NCBI GenBank assembly: GCA_020631675.1
Contig: JAHDGT010000153.1
Coordinates: forward strand, 3,080-9,408
Source of the DNA: Bacteroidota bacterium
GTDB lineage: Bacteria > Bacteroidota > Bacteroidia > Chitinophagales > UBA2359
DNA length: 6,329 bases
Direction: 5' to 3'
Position numbers and translations under genes: made by a program
Shown here: in pieces, positions 1 to 6,248 of the stretch
Layout: each line of letters opens with the position of its first letter
Position numbering within the stretch: the first letter of the stretch is position 1
The notes under the pieces: generated by a model
Databases searched by the model: none
What the model was told of the DNA's origin: nothing
The model's input: the letters and a program-made list of their open reading frames with translations, nothing else

Positions 1-40
1 ATTAGGTTAAGCATCACTTTCTTTTCTTGGTGTAATCTTG

Positions 41-77
41 AAGCGCACATTCATTAAAAATGAATGTGCGCTTTTTT
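41..77 (+). terminator. Rho-independent terminator of an upstream gene
   Basis: A perfect 15-bp inverted repeat (41-55 pairs with 59-73, AAGCGCACATTCATT on the left arm) closes over a 3-base AAA loop. It runs directly into six T residues (72-77). The T tract is only on the right side, so the terminator works for rightward transcription, that is, for a gene ending before or at the left edge of the window. A TAA at 8-10 could be that gene's stop, but too little is present to tell. The structure isolates radC from read-through. Confidence 0.9.
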
Positions 78-203
78 ATTGATGTAGAAGCTTGACCACA
101 AAAGGGAGAGCATTCGCCACAATTATAAATGTGAAATAATAAAATATACATAATTTCGGGAAAATCGGACTACTTATATGTCTTCTTAGTAAAGACCATT
201 ACT

Positions 204-908
204 ATGACGGATCCCATACCATTTAACAAACTGACCATAAGAGCTTGGGCGGATGAAGATCGACCGAGAGAAAAACTGATGAATAAGGGTGTTGGCGCAC
301 TATCAGATGCCGAGTTATTAGCCATTTTGATCGGATCGGGTAATCGCAATGAAACAGCGGTGAGCCTTTGCCAACGCATTGGGAATAAATACAAGAACAG
401 CTTGCAACTGATGAGTAAAGCAAGTGTGAATGAGCTGATACAATTTAAAGGAATAGGGGAGGCCAAAGCAATAAGCATTGTGGCCGCCTTGGAACTGGGA
501 AGAAGAAGACAGCAAGAAGCCGTACTGCCCAGACAACAGATCAAAAGTAGCCAAGATGCCTATTTGATATTCGGACCTTTGCTAGGGGATTTGCCGCATG
601 AGGAGTTCTGGGTGCTATTCCTCAATAGAAGCAATAAGGTGATCAGTAAAAAACGAATCAGTGCTGGAGGTGTTACGGGTACTGTAGCAGATGTACGCCT
701 GATCTTTAAAGAAGCGATCAATGCTTTGGCCAGTGGTATCATACTATGTCATAATCACCCTTCTGGTAATTTACTGCCTAGTGAAGCGGATATACAGCTG
801 ACCAAACGGATGAAATCAGCTGGGGTACTTTTAGAAGTGTCTGTCTTGGATCACTTGATCGTTACGGATGCGGGCTACTACAGTTTTTCGGATGAATCTC
901 GACTTTGA
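204..908 (+). CDS. radC: RadC family JAB/JAMM-domain protein (UPF0758)
   Basis: This encodes 234 aa, a full-length member of the RadC/UPF0758 family. The N-terminal part opens with the family's typical 'WADEDRPREKL' (about 15-25) and 'ALSDAELLAILIGSG' (32-46). A helix-hairpin-helix segment follows around 80-100 (FKGIGEAKA), of the kind that binds DNA backbone. The C-terminal half is a JAMM-type metal-binding domain: H183-N-H185-P-S-G, then S193 and D196, matching HxH-x7-S-x2-D, with E133 or E134 as the likely acidic partner. All metal ligands are present. The old link to DNA repair in E. coli is disputed, and the cellular role and substrate are unknown; related proteins occur on mobile and defence islands, but this copy sits among chromosomal genes. 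ATG at 204 leaves about 125 bp after the upstream terminator, so the gene probably has its own promoter, though none is clear. Its TGA directly abuts the stop of bshB1. Confidence 0.95.
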   Translation: MTDPIPFNKLTIRAWADEDRPREKLMNKGVGALSDAELLAILIGSGNRNETAVSLCQRIGNKYKNSLQLMSKASVNELIQFKGIGEAKAISIVAALELGRRRQQEAVLPRQQIKSSQDAYLIFGPLLGDLPHEEFWVLFLNRSNKVISKKRISAGGVTGTVADVRLIFKEAINALASGIILCHNHPSGNLLPSEADIQLTKRMKSAGVLLEVSVLDHLIVTDAGYYSFSDESRL

Positions 909-911
909 TCA
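906..911. other. TGATCA palindrome giving both stop codons of radC and bshB1
   Basis: Bases 906-908 read TGA on the + strand and end radC. Bases 909-911 read TCA, which is TGA on the - strand and ends bshB1. The six-base palindrome therefore terminates translation on both strands, and the convergent genes have no intergenic base. No hairpin with a T tract can fit between them, so transcripts from either side must end inside, or run antisense through, the opposing gene. Confidence 0.95.
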
Positions 912-1646
912 GTCTAACTCGCAAAGGTCTTTTACGCCTAAGATGCGACCGACTTTAAAGCCTTCCGCATAGTCATAGCCAGCTTGCCTACCAAGTTCAC
1001 TGGCCCTATGGTAGATACGGTCTAAAAAGGCTTTGGAACTGATGTAAGTCTGAGGACCTATACTGTCATCTTGCTGCTCAGCACTAGGGTCGTGAAACTG
1101 AGACCTGAAAGCTTTAATGGCGTCTAACTTTCGTTCAATATATGGACTAATGTCCACTACTATCTCAGGAGAGAAGGGGGTGTCCTGCATATAATGCAAT
1201 AATAATTTCGGTCGCCAGAAGTCTTGCTCATTACCGTCTTCACCCTTGGTTTTGATCATTCTTAAACCCGATTTAAAACAGCTTTCTACTAGTAGTTGCG
1301 CACCTCTGGGGTGATCCGGATGGCGTTCTTCTAATGAGTTGGCTAAGACCACACGGGGGCGGTACTTACGCAGCATTTGTATGACTTTGCGTTGGTTGGC
1401 TTTATTATTCTCGAAGAAGCCATCTTCCATACCTAAGTTCTCACGTACATGGATACCCATGACTTTAGCCGCGGCGATCGCCTCCTGGTCTCTAAGCTCG
1501 GGCGTCCCCCTTGAACCTAATTCTCCTCTCGTCAGGTCTACGATACCTACTTTTTTACCGAGGGCGATATGGTGCATCAAGGTTCCTGAGCACGATAATT
1601 CTATATCATCCGGATGGGCAGCAAATGCCAGTATATCTAATTGCAT
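909..1646 (-). CDS. bshB1: Bacillithiol biosynthesis N-acetylglucosaminyl-malate deacetylase BshB1
   Basis: This encodes a 245-aa zinc-dependent LmbE/PIG-L-like deacetylase. The family removes the acetyl group from N-acetylglucosaminyl-L-malate to give glucosaminyl-malate, the second step of bacillithiol synthesis in the cytosol. Visible motifs are A-H11-P-D13-D14-I-E near the N-terminus and H109-P-D-H112, which give zinc ligands H11, D14 and H112 and the likely catalytic base D13. The segment 'TRGELGSRGTPELR' (39-52) and the C-terminal 'GYDYAEGFKVGR' are typical of the BshB1 branch rather than of general PIG-L enzymes. Length is normal for the family. ATG at 1646 is preceded by TTCGCCCC with no Shine-Dalgarno sequence, as expected in Bacteroidota. 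copA ends 65 bp upstream on the same strand, so co-transcription is possible. The glycosyltransferase (bshA) and cysteine ligase (bshC) genes are not in the window. Confidence 0.93.
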   Translation of the reverse strand: MQLDILAFAAHPDDIELSCSGTLMHHIALGKKVGIVDLTRGELGSRGTPELRDQEAIAAAKVMGIHVRENLGMEDGFFENNKANQRKVIQMLRKYRPRVVLANSLEERHPDHPRGAQLLVESCFKSGLRMIKTKGEDGNEQDFWRPKLLLHYMQDTPFSPEIVVDISPYIERKLDAIKAFRSQFHDPSAEQQDDSIGPQTYISSKAFLDRIYHRASELGRQAGYDYAEGFKVGRILGVKDLCELD

Positions 1647-1711
1647 GGGGCGAATTTACAAAAATGCTTGACCTATTCGATCATTAAAGACGCAATGGTA
1701 AGCTAGCGGTC

Positions 1712-3847
1712 TTAATCAATTTTTTTGACGCCTAAACGCAAAGAATTACCGATGACGAAAACATCACTCAAAGACATGGCGATAACTGCGAACATAGGGT
1801 GTAAAAAGCCCATGGCCGCGATGGGAATACAGAGTATGTTATAGAAAAATGCCCAAAAAAGATTCTGGCGAATGGTTTTGACCGTGTGGGTCGAAATATT
1901 CACCGCATCAACCAGTCTATTCAGATCATTATGCAGTAAAATAACATCAGCGGATTCCATTGCTACTTGGGTCGCATTACTTAGAGAAATACCAATATCC
2001 GCTTTGGCCAATGCAGGGGCATCATTAATACCATCACCAACCATAGCAGTAACCCCTTTGTCTTTCAAATTGGCGATATGATCCAGTTTTTCATGAGGCA
2101 ACTGCTCGCTATAGTGAGACGATATGTTCAACTGTTGGGCAACATCTGAGACCCGTTCTTCCCGATCACCACTAAGTAAGATGGTTGTGATCCCATCTTC
2201 CTGTAAACGACGAATACTAGCTCCAGCGGTACTTCTGATCTGATCATCCAATGAAAGCATCGCGATCAATTGACCGTTCTTTTGGATGTAGACTTGATAA
2301 GAATCGACCTCCGTTAAATGCTTTGCACTTTGGTAGGAACCTGCGATGTAGACATTGGTTCCATCACTCACGCCACTGATTCCGATACCCTTGTTTTCTT
2401 GAATCTTATCAAATTGAAGTGGTTGCTTTGCCTTCTCTTTCAGTGCGCTGACCAGACTAGAAGCGATCGGGTGGTTGGAATGTTGTTCTAAACCGACCAA
2501 AGCATTCGCCAACTCTTCTTCTGAAATGGTATCATCAATGATTTCGAGTTTGCTGATTTGCTGTTTCCCCTCTGTTAGTGTACCTGTTTTATCAAAAACG
2601 ATCTGTTGAACAGCTGATAAACGTTCTAAGAGCTCGCCTCCCTTCATTAAAATGCCCTTCTTAGCGGCACGACCAATACCCACCATAACAGCAGTAGGCG
2701 TAGCCAGCCCCATCGCACAAGGACAAGAGATCAATAATACAGCGATACTGCTCATGATCGCTTTCTGAAAACCAGCATCTATTACAAAGTACCAAACAAG
2801 GAAAGTAGCAGCAGCTATGAGCAATACCACAGGTACGAATACGCTGCTGATCTTATCCGCCAGTTTTTGTATCGGTGGGTGTTCGGATTGGGCTTTACGT
2901 ACCAGATCCACAATTTGCTGCAAACTGGTGTCTTTACCCACACGGGTGGCCTTCATTTTAATGCTGCCGTTCGTCAGTATCGTACCACCGATCAAAGTAC
3001 TACCTATAGACTTTGTAATCGATAGACTCTCTCCGGTCATCATGGACTCATCCACTAGCGCCTTTCCTTCGATCAACTCGCCATCAATCGGGATCACATC
3101 CCCGGTATTGACCAGCAGTAGATCACCGACTTTGAGCTGTTTAGTGGGTATTTTTTCAATGCGATCCACTTGACCAGTCTCACTAATGATCTTTCGAGCT
3201 TCACTAGGCTGTAATGCACTAAGTGCTTTCATGGCTTTGGTCGTACGAGCCACCGCCCTATGTTCCAGCCAATTGCCCAACAAAACAAGTGTAATGATAG
3301 AAGCTGCCGTTTCCCAGAACATATAATTCGGACCTAATCCCTGCACAAAACCCACTAAGCTGTAAAGAAAAGCCGCACTCGCTCCAATGATGATGAGCAC
3401 ATCCATATTCATCACACCACTCCTTACCGAATGGTAAGCGCTGGTGCCGAAATGATGCCCGCCAATAGCAAAAACCGGCAAAGTCAAAAGCATTTGTACA
3501 ATAGGCGAGTGCAATAATGGGATCGGCAAAAACATAGACAACATCAGCGGAATCGTAAATAGCGCACAGACCATCAGTTTCCAGCTCAACAAACTCCAGC
3601 CCAAAGGCAATCTACTGGCTTCATCTTGCTCGCTCACCACCTTAAAGCCCAGCTTCTCAATACCCAAAACCATATCCTTCAAGCCATTATCACTGCTCTT
3701 TGGCAGGGTGAATACAGCTTGCTTATTCGCGAAATCCACATGTACTTCATCCGCCCCTTTCTTCTCCAAATACTTCTTTACCCCAAGCGCACAGTTATTA
3801 CAACTCATGCCTTCGATCTCCAATTCTATGTATTGAGCTGATGCCAT
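1712..3847 (-). CDS. copA: Copper-exporting P1B-type ATPase CopA
   Basis: This encodes a 711-aa inner-membrane heavy-metal pump that uses ATP to move Cu(I) out of the cytosol. One N-terminal HMA domain (about 7-70) carries GMSCNNC with C16 and C19. Eight membrane segments are readable near 90-108, 116-130, 150-169, 178-195, 336-356, 366-387, 662-679 and 685-704. The actuator motif TGES is at 271-274, the intramembrane metal site CPC at 375-377, and the phosphorylated aspartate D419 lies in DKTGTLTEG. The nucleotide-binding HP pair is H459-P460, and GDGIND is at 604-609. CPC together with Y669-N670 and M691 points to the Cu(I)/Ag(I) class (P1B-1) rather than Zn/Cd. One oddity is that the final-helix M-x-x-S-S motif reads M691-S-L-S-D695, with aspartate in the last place. 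The gene is intact and full length. ATG at 3847 has no Shine-Dalgarno sequence, and I could not identify a copper-responsive operator upstream. bshB1 follows 65 bp downstream. Confidence 0.95.
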   Translation of the reverse strand: MASAQYIELEIEGMSCNNCALGVKKYLEKKGADEVHVDFANKQAVFTLPKSSDNGLKDMVLGIEKLGFKVVSEQDEASRLPLGWSLLSWKLMVCALFTIPLMLSMFLPIPLLHSPIVQMLLTLPVFAIGGHHFGTSAYHSVRSGVMNMDVLIIIGASAAFLYSLVGFVQGLGPNYMFWETAASIITLVLLGNWLEHRAVARTTKAMKALSALQPSEARKIISETGQVDRIEKIPTKQLKVGDLLLVNTGDVIPIDGELIEGKALVDESMMTGESLSITKSIGSTLIGGTILTNGSIKMKATRVGKDTSLQQIVDLVRKAQSEHPPIQKLADKISSVFVPVVLLIAAATFLVWYFVIDAGFQKAIMSSIAVLLISCPCAMGLATPTAVMVGIGRAAKKGILMKGGELLERLSAVQQIVFDKTGTLTEGKQQISKLEIIDDTISEEELANALVGLEQHSNHPIASSLVSALKEKAKQPLQFDKIQENKGIGISGVSDGTNVYIAGSYQSAKHLTEVDSYQVYIQKNGQLIAMLSLDDQIRSTAGASIRRLQEDGITTILLSGDREERVSDVAQQLNISSHYSEQLPHEKLDHIANLKDKGVTAMVGDGINDAPALAKADIGISLSNATQVAMESADVILLHNDLNRLVDAVNISTHTVKTIRQNLFWAFFYNILCIPIAAMGFLHPMFAVIAMSLSDVFVIGNSLRLGVKKID

Positions 3848-3880
3848 TGTGTTATTCTGTCAGTTCTGATTAGGGCGCAT

Positions 3881-4013
3881 CCACGCAATAAAGCCTTGCG
3901 CTTATTCTTATTTGGATAATGCATCCTGATCGGGTAAAGTAAAGACGTTGCATGCAACGTCTCTACGGACAAATCGTTCTTTGCTGGAACGGGCGCAAGC
4001 CTTAACTGCGTGG
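3881..4013. repeat. 133-bp MITE-like element with 21-bp imperfect terminal inverted repeats
   Basis: The left arm at 3881-3901 (CCACGCA...CTTGCGC) matches the reverse complement of the right arm at 3993-4013 (GCGCAAG...TGCGTGG) at 18 of 21 positions. The mismatches fall at arm positions 8, 10 and 14. The interior carries no coding capacity and contains the 28-bp palindrome described separately. The size and the terminal inverted repeats resemble a miniature inverted-repeat element or a REP-like dispersed repeat. No clear target-site duplication is visible next to the arms, so mobility is inference. The adjoining GTCGGGCTATCCG at 4013-4025 resembles a motif I recall from intergenic repeats of Bacteroidota, suggesting that the true repeat unit extends to the right. 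Confidence 0.6.
3939..3966. repeat. 28-bp near-perfect palindrome
   Basis: The central 20 bases (3943-3962) form a perfect palindrome with half-site AGACGTTGCA, centred between 3952 and 3953. Extending to 3939-3966 gives 14-bp arms with a single mismatch (A3942 against C3963). With no loop, the DNA could form a cruciform or serve as a dyad site for a dimeric protein. I recall very similar palindromes ending in CGTCTCTAC as multi-copy intergenic repeats in Bacteroidota and cyanobacteria, so a dispersed repeat is more likely than a dedicated operator. It lies inside the 133-bp inverted-repeat element and may have been inserted into it. Confidence 0.75.
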
Positions 4014-4060
4014 TCGGGCTATCCGTTAAAATTCCCCAGCCATCTGCTGCTTCGCTGGCA

Positions 4061-4099
4061 GGCGTAAAAATGGCTACCTCTGGGCCGCCTTTTTACGCC
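4061..4099. repeat. Hairpin in the repeat block (10-bp stem)
   Basis: GGCGTAAAAA at 4061-4070 pairs perfectly with TTTTTACGCC at 4090-4099, leaving 19 bases between. Additional GGC/GCC pairing is possible inside if one base bulges out. The right arm has its T run before the GC bases, so this is not a standard intrinsic terminator for + strand transcripts. It lies next to the 133-bp element and seems to be part of the same repeat family. Confidence 0.55.
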
Positions 4100-4270
4100 G
4101 CCGCTCAGGGCGCATCTGTCTGGCTCATTACCACTCCTATCCCTTGCGTGGACAACCACAAAGATACAACAAGCAGATCGCTGTTTTGTGCAAATGAATC
4201 ATAGTGGTGCAAATTCAAATATGGTTTGTGAAAACAAATAAAAATCACTTACTTCAGTACTATAGTCCTC

Positions 4271-4297
4271 TTGATAGAAATAAATAGTTTATTTTTG
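4271..4297 (+). promoter_or_regulatory. Bacteroidota-type sigma promoter for the exported-protein gene
   Basis: TATTTTTG at 4290-4297 is a perfect match to the Bacteroidota -7 consensus TAnnTTTG, and TTG at 4271-4273 is a candidate -33 element. The 16-base gap is slightly shorter than usual. Transcription would start near 4302-4305, leaving a leader of about 45 bases before ATG 4349. A start codon at TTG 4307 would then lie almost at the 5' end of the transcript, which argues for the later start. Confidence 0.6.
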
Positions 4298-4348
4298 ATT
4301 GAGTAATTGCCCGTTTCCCGTCTATTTCTTGTAGAAATAACATCCCTT

Positions 4349-5047
4349 ATGCACACCTATTTAAAAAAGACTACCCATTTCTCTTTTGCATTTATTTGTT
4401 TGCTTTTGATGAGCAGTTTTAGCACTCCTTGCTCATCTTTACAACTTATTAGCGGAGGCGGAGATAATGAAGATGATGATACTCAGGTCAATGCGACCAA
4501 AAACGTTACCCTATTCAAGGTAGATGCGAAAAACACGCCTAACGAAGCCTATATGGATGCTATTCAATTGATCCGCTTTTTAAGTAATCAACATGAGGTA
4601 GTCAGGACTTGTGAGGTCGACTTTTTGAGTGGCGATGTTCGGGTAGTATTAAAATCGGGTAAAACTTCCAAAGACCTGTTTACACTAGCGGATTGGGACA
4701 GCACCTTAGATAAGCTACAACTGACTTATCATGAGTTAGATGTGAACGGGCAAAAGGTAGAAGCGAATTACAATACGGACATTGTTAATGACTGCTTGGA
4801 TTGTGGAGAACAGAAAGTCAGTACTGCTGCCCAATCAACCATTAAGGATGCTGATTTTGGTGGCGATATGATTAACATTTCATTTGGAGATACTAATGAT
4901 GATGAGGATCCTAGTAGTAGTGGGCTAAATACGACGCCATCTTTTGCCGCTCCTGCTCAAGATTATACCCCAGAACAATTAGACAGTATTAAAAAAGCTT
5001 TATTTGGTGGCGGACTGAATTTGAAGAAGGACGGAAGTGGAGAATAA
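4349..5047 (+). CDS. Hypothetical acidic exported protein
   Basis: I do not recognise the family. The frame opens at TTG 4307, but ATG 4349 (232 aa) is the better start. It places two lysines (KK) just before a hydrophobic stretch, SFAFICLLLMSSF, giving a normal signal peptide, and it fits the promoter at 4290-4297. Cleavage probably falls near STPCSS. The cysteine there is preceded by proline, so this is not a convincing lipobox. The mature protein starts with a glycine/aspartate-rich acidic stretch (GGGDNEDDD). A central region of about 125 residues is probably folded and contains 'TCEVDFLSGDVRVVLKSG' and a CLDC pair. A second acidic low-complexity stretch (GDTNDDEDPSSS) precedes a short C-terminal segment, YTPEQLDSIKKALFGGG. 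The three mature cysteines could form a disulfide or bind metal. No catalytic motif is visible. The next gene is convergent, 13 bp away, so this appears monocistronic. Confidence 0.72.
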   Translation: MHTYLKKTTHFSFAFICLLLMSSFSTPCSSLQLISGGGDNEDDDTQVNATKNVTLFKVDAKNTPNEAYMDAIQLIRFLSNQHEVVRTCEVDFLSGDVRVVLKSGKTSKDLFTLADWDSTLDKLQLTYHELDVNGQKVEANYNTDIVNDCLDCGEQKVSTAAQSTIKDADFGGDMINISFGDTNDDEDPSSSGLNTTPSFAAPAQDYTPEQLDSIKKALFGGGLNLKKDGSGE

Positions 5048-5060
5048 ACTACCTCGCTAA

Positions 5061-6248
5061 TTAAAAAAACAACTTATTCACTTCGCGAATGCACTTTGTA
5101 AGATCGAGTGTCTTATCATCTCTGAAATAAGGCATTAAGCGTTCTTTGTCCGTTTCATTCAACTTAACAAAAGAACTTACCCCATCATTAAATTGACTGT
5201 TTATCACGGACGCTAACTCATTTTGTTTTAAGCTTTCTAATACGAAAGGGGAGTGACTGTGAATAATGAATTGACTTTGAGTATTAAAGCAGCTTCTTAT
5301 CAATGACAATAGACCTGATAGTTGTTTATGATCTAAACCGATTTCAGGCTGGTCAATAATGAATACACCCGCTTTTTGTAAAAACACCTCACAATAGATT
5401 TGAAAGATTCTTTGTAAACCTAGGGGCAGATCGTCCCAAAGTTGCCATTGCCCACGGTAATTGAATTCCAGCTGGAGGTTTGATAAAACCAGTTCGCTTT
5501 TCCTTAAATATACATTATGCCCGTTCTTAAAGCGGACACCATTGATGGCACTGTGTGTCTTTAAACTCGTGATAAATTCTTCAGGAAAGAAATGGTCTAT
5601 AAGTTCTGATACTGTATTAGGTTCATCATTTTCAGGCTTAGAAATGATCTGATCAATAAGATTTTGGGTGATGATTCGTATGAACTTAGGAGTGGACTCG
5701 CTTATAAAGTGCTGTACTTTTTTATTGCGCTCGAAAATGATGCGATCAGGGGTTTTCAGTAATGGCAGACTAAGCATTAAATCTCCGATCTGGAAAAAGT
5801 TGCCCGCATTAATAAGCCCGGTCAAGGCAAATATATTCATTGCCTTATTGATCGAGTCATTAGTACGAATCGCATCTAGTGAATCCGTATCGTGAAGGAT
5901 AGTTTTACCATCTTGTGATAGGAAAACTTTATACTGCAGTTTGTTTAATCGCTGCCATCTCGAAGCACTATCTTCTATATCCAGTTGCCAGATGTATTTT
6001 TTGTCAAGACTAGAACGCATCCCGACACTCACTTCTAAACCGCGATATTTACCCGATTGAAACAAGAGGGCATCCCTCAATAATTGACATAAGTCAGAAC
6101 CCCCACTACCAGTAGCCCCCAATAACAAATTGAATTGCGGGTGCAGCACAAGAGATAGATGGTCAATGTGTTTGTAGGAACGGAAATCTACTTGACCGAT
6201 CTGTGTAATGGTGTTGGTTGATGATGTGGCTATTTCGCTATTGATCAC
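5061..6248 (-). CDS. RecF/SMC-like AAA family ATPase with degenerate P-loop
   Basis: This encodes 395 aa with the layout of the AAA_15/AAA_21 ABC-type ATPases: an N-terminal 'FRSYKHIDHLSL' strand pair, a P-loop, a long helical middle, and a C-terminal signature, Walker B and H-loop. The P-loop reads G44-A-T-G-S-G-G50-S51, so the lysine that normally contacts the phosphates is glycine. The signature region is LPLGLQR (274-280) instead of the usual S-x-G form. Walker B is FIID299-Q300-P-E302, and the D-loop (IGLD306) and H-loop (IIHSH332SPF) are well kept. DQPE Walker B sequences occur in other ABC-type AAA proteins, so Q300 alone need not mean inactivity. There is no TOPRIM nuclease domain as in OLD proteins. 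The start is GTG at 6248; the frame stays open to TAA at 6321-6323 but offers no earlier ATG, GTG or TTG. No partner gene is visible downstream on the strand. The specific function is unknown; a defence or DNA-maintenance role is possible but unsupported. Confidence 0.8.
   Translation of the reverse strand: MINSEIATSSTNTITQIGQVDFRSYKHIDHLSLVLHPQFNLLLGATGSGGSDLCQLLRDALLFQSGKYRGLEVSVGMRSSLDKKYIWQLDIEDSASRWQRLNKLQYKVFLSQDGKTILHDTDSLDAIRTNDSINKAMNIFALTGLINAGNFFQIGDLMLSLPLLKTPDRIIFERNKKVQHFISESTPKFIRIITQNLIDQIISKPENDEPNTVSELIDHFFPEEFITSLKTHSAINGVRFKNGHNVYLRKSELVLSNLQLEFNYRGQWQLWDDLPLGLQRIFQIYCEVFLQKAGVFIIDQPEIGLDHKQLSGLLSLIRSCFNTQSQFIIHSHSPFVLESLKQNELASVINSQFNDGVSSFVKLNETDKERLMPYFRDDKTLDLTKCIREVNKLFF

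Larger units (their letters stand above)
3848..4348. other. Intergenic region with composite repeat block and promoter zone
   Basis: This is 501 bp without a supported gene, between the divergent copA and the exported-protein gene. Bases about 3870-4155 are richer in GC and densely packed with inverted and direct repeats. The motif CCACGCA occurs at 3881-3887 and in inverse orientation at 4007-4013 and 4145-4151. AGGGCGCATC is directly repeated at 3872-3881 and 4107-4116. Bases 4156-4348 are AT-rich and include the octamer GTGCAAAT twice (4188-4195 and 4207-4214) plus a Bacteroidota-type promoter. A short open frame at 4010-4204 merely runs through the repeat and shows no protein-like features. 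Confidence 0.75.

Noticed and set aside
1..40. C-terminal fragment of an upstream gene
   Set aside because: One frame has TAA at 8-10 and another stays open into the terminator stem, but so few codons are present that no coding claim can be made.
151..158. TAATTTCG as a -7 promoter element for radC
   Set aside because: It matches TAnnTTTG at seven of eight positions, but no TTG-like -33 element lies at suitable spacing upstream, and AT-rich sequence gives such matches by chance.
204..908. radC as a marker of a mobile or defence island
   Set aside because: RadC-like genes do occur on such islands, but this one is full length and sits next to bacillithiol and copper genes with no integrase, transposase or tRNA.
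1659..1666. CATTTTTG (minus strand) as a promoter for bshB1
   Set aside because: It is one base off consensus, and the nearest upstream TTG (1693-1695) is too far away. The resulting leader would be only a few bases. Co-transcription with copA remains equally possible.
3860..3869. TCAGTTCTGA dyad upstream of copA as a copper-responsive operator
   Set aside because: Arms of only four bases, no similarity to the CueR, CsoR or CopY operators I know, and no regulator gene in the window.
4010..4204. 64-codon open frame on the + strand
   Set aside because: It runs through the repeat block and the AT-rich flank, has no promoter, no domain or signal peptide, and its frame follows the hairpin and repeat sequence. 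It is best explained as repeat DNA read as protein.
4188..4214. Direct repeat GTGCAAAT, two copies 19 bp apart, as an operator
   Set aside because: Only eight bases in AT-rich DNA, two copies, and no linked regulator; chance is a fair explanation.
4349..6248. Exported protein plus ATPase as a two-gene defence system
   Set aside because: The genes converge rather than forming an operon, one product is exported, the ATPase has no nuclease or toxin partner in view, and there are no other defence-island genes.
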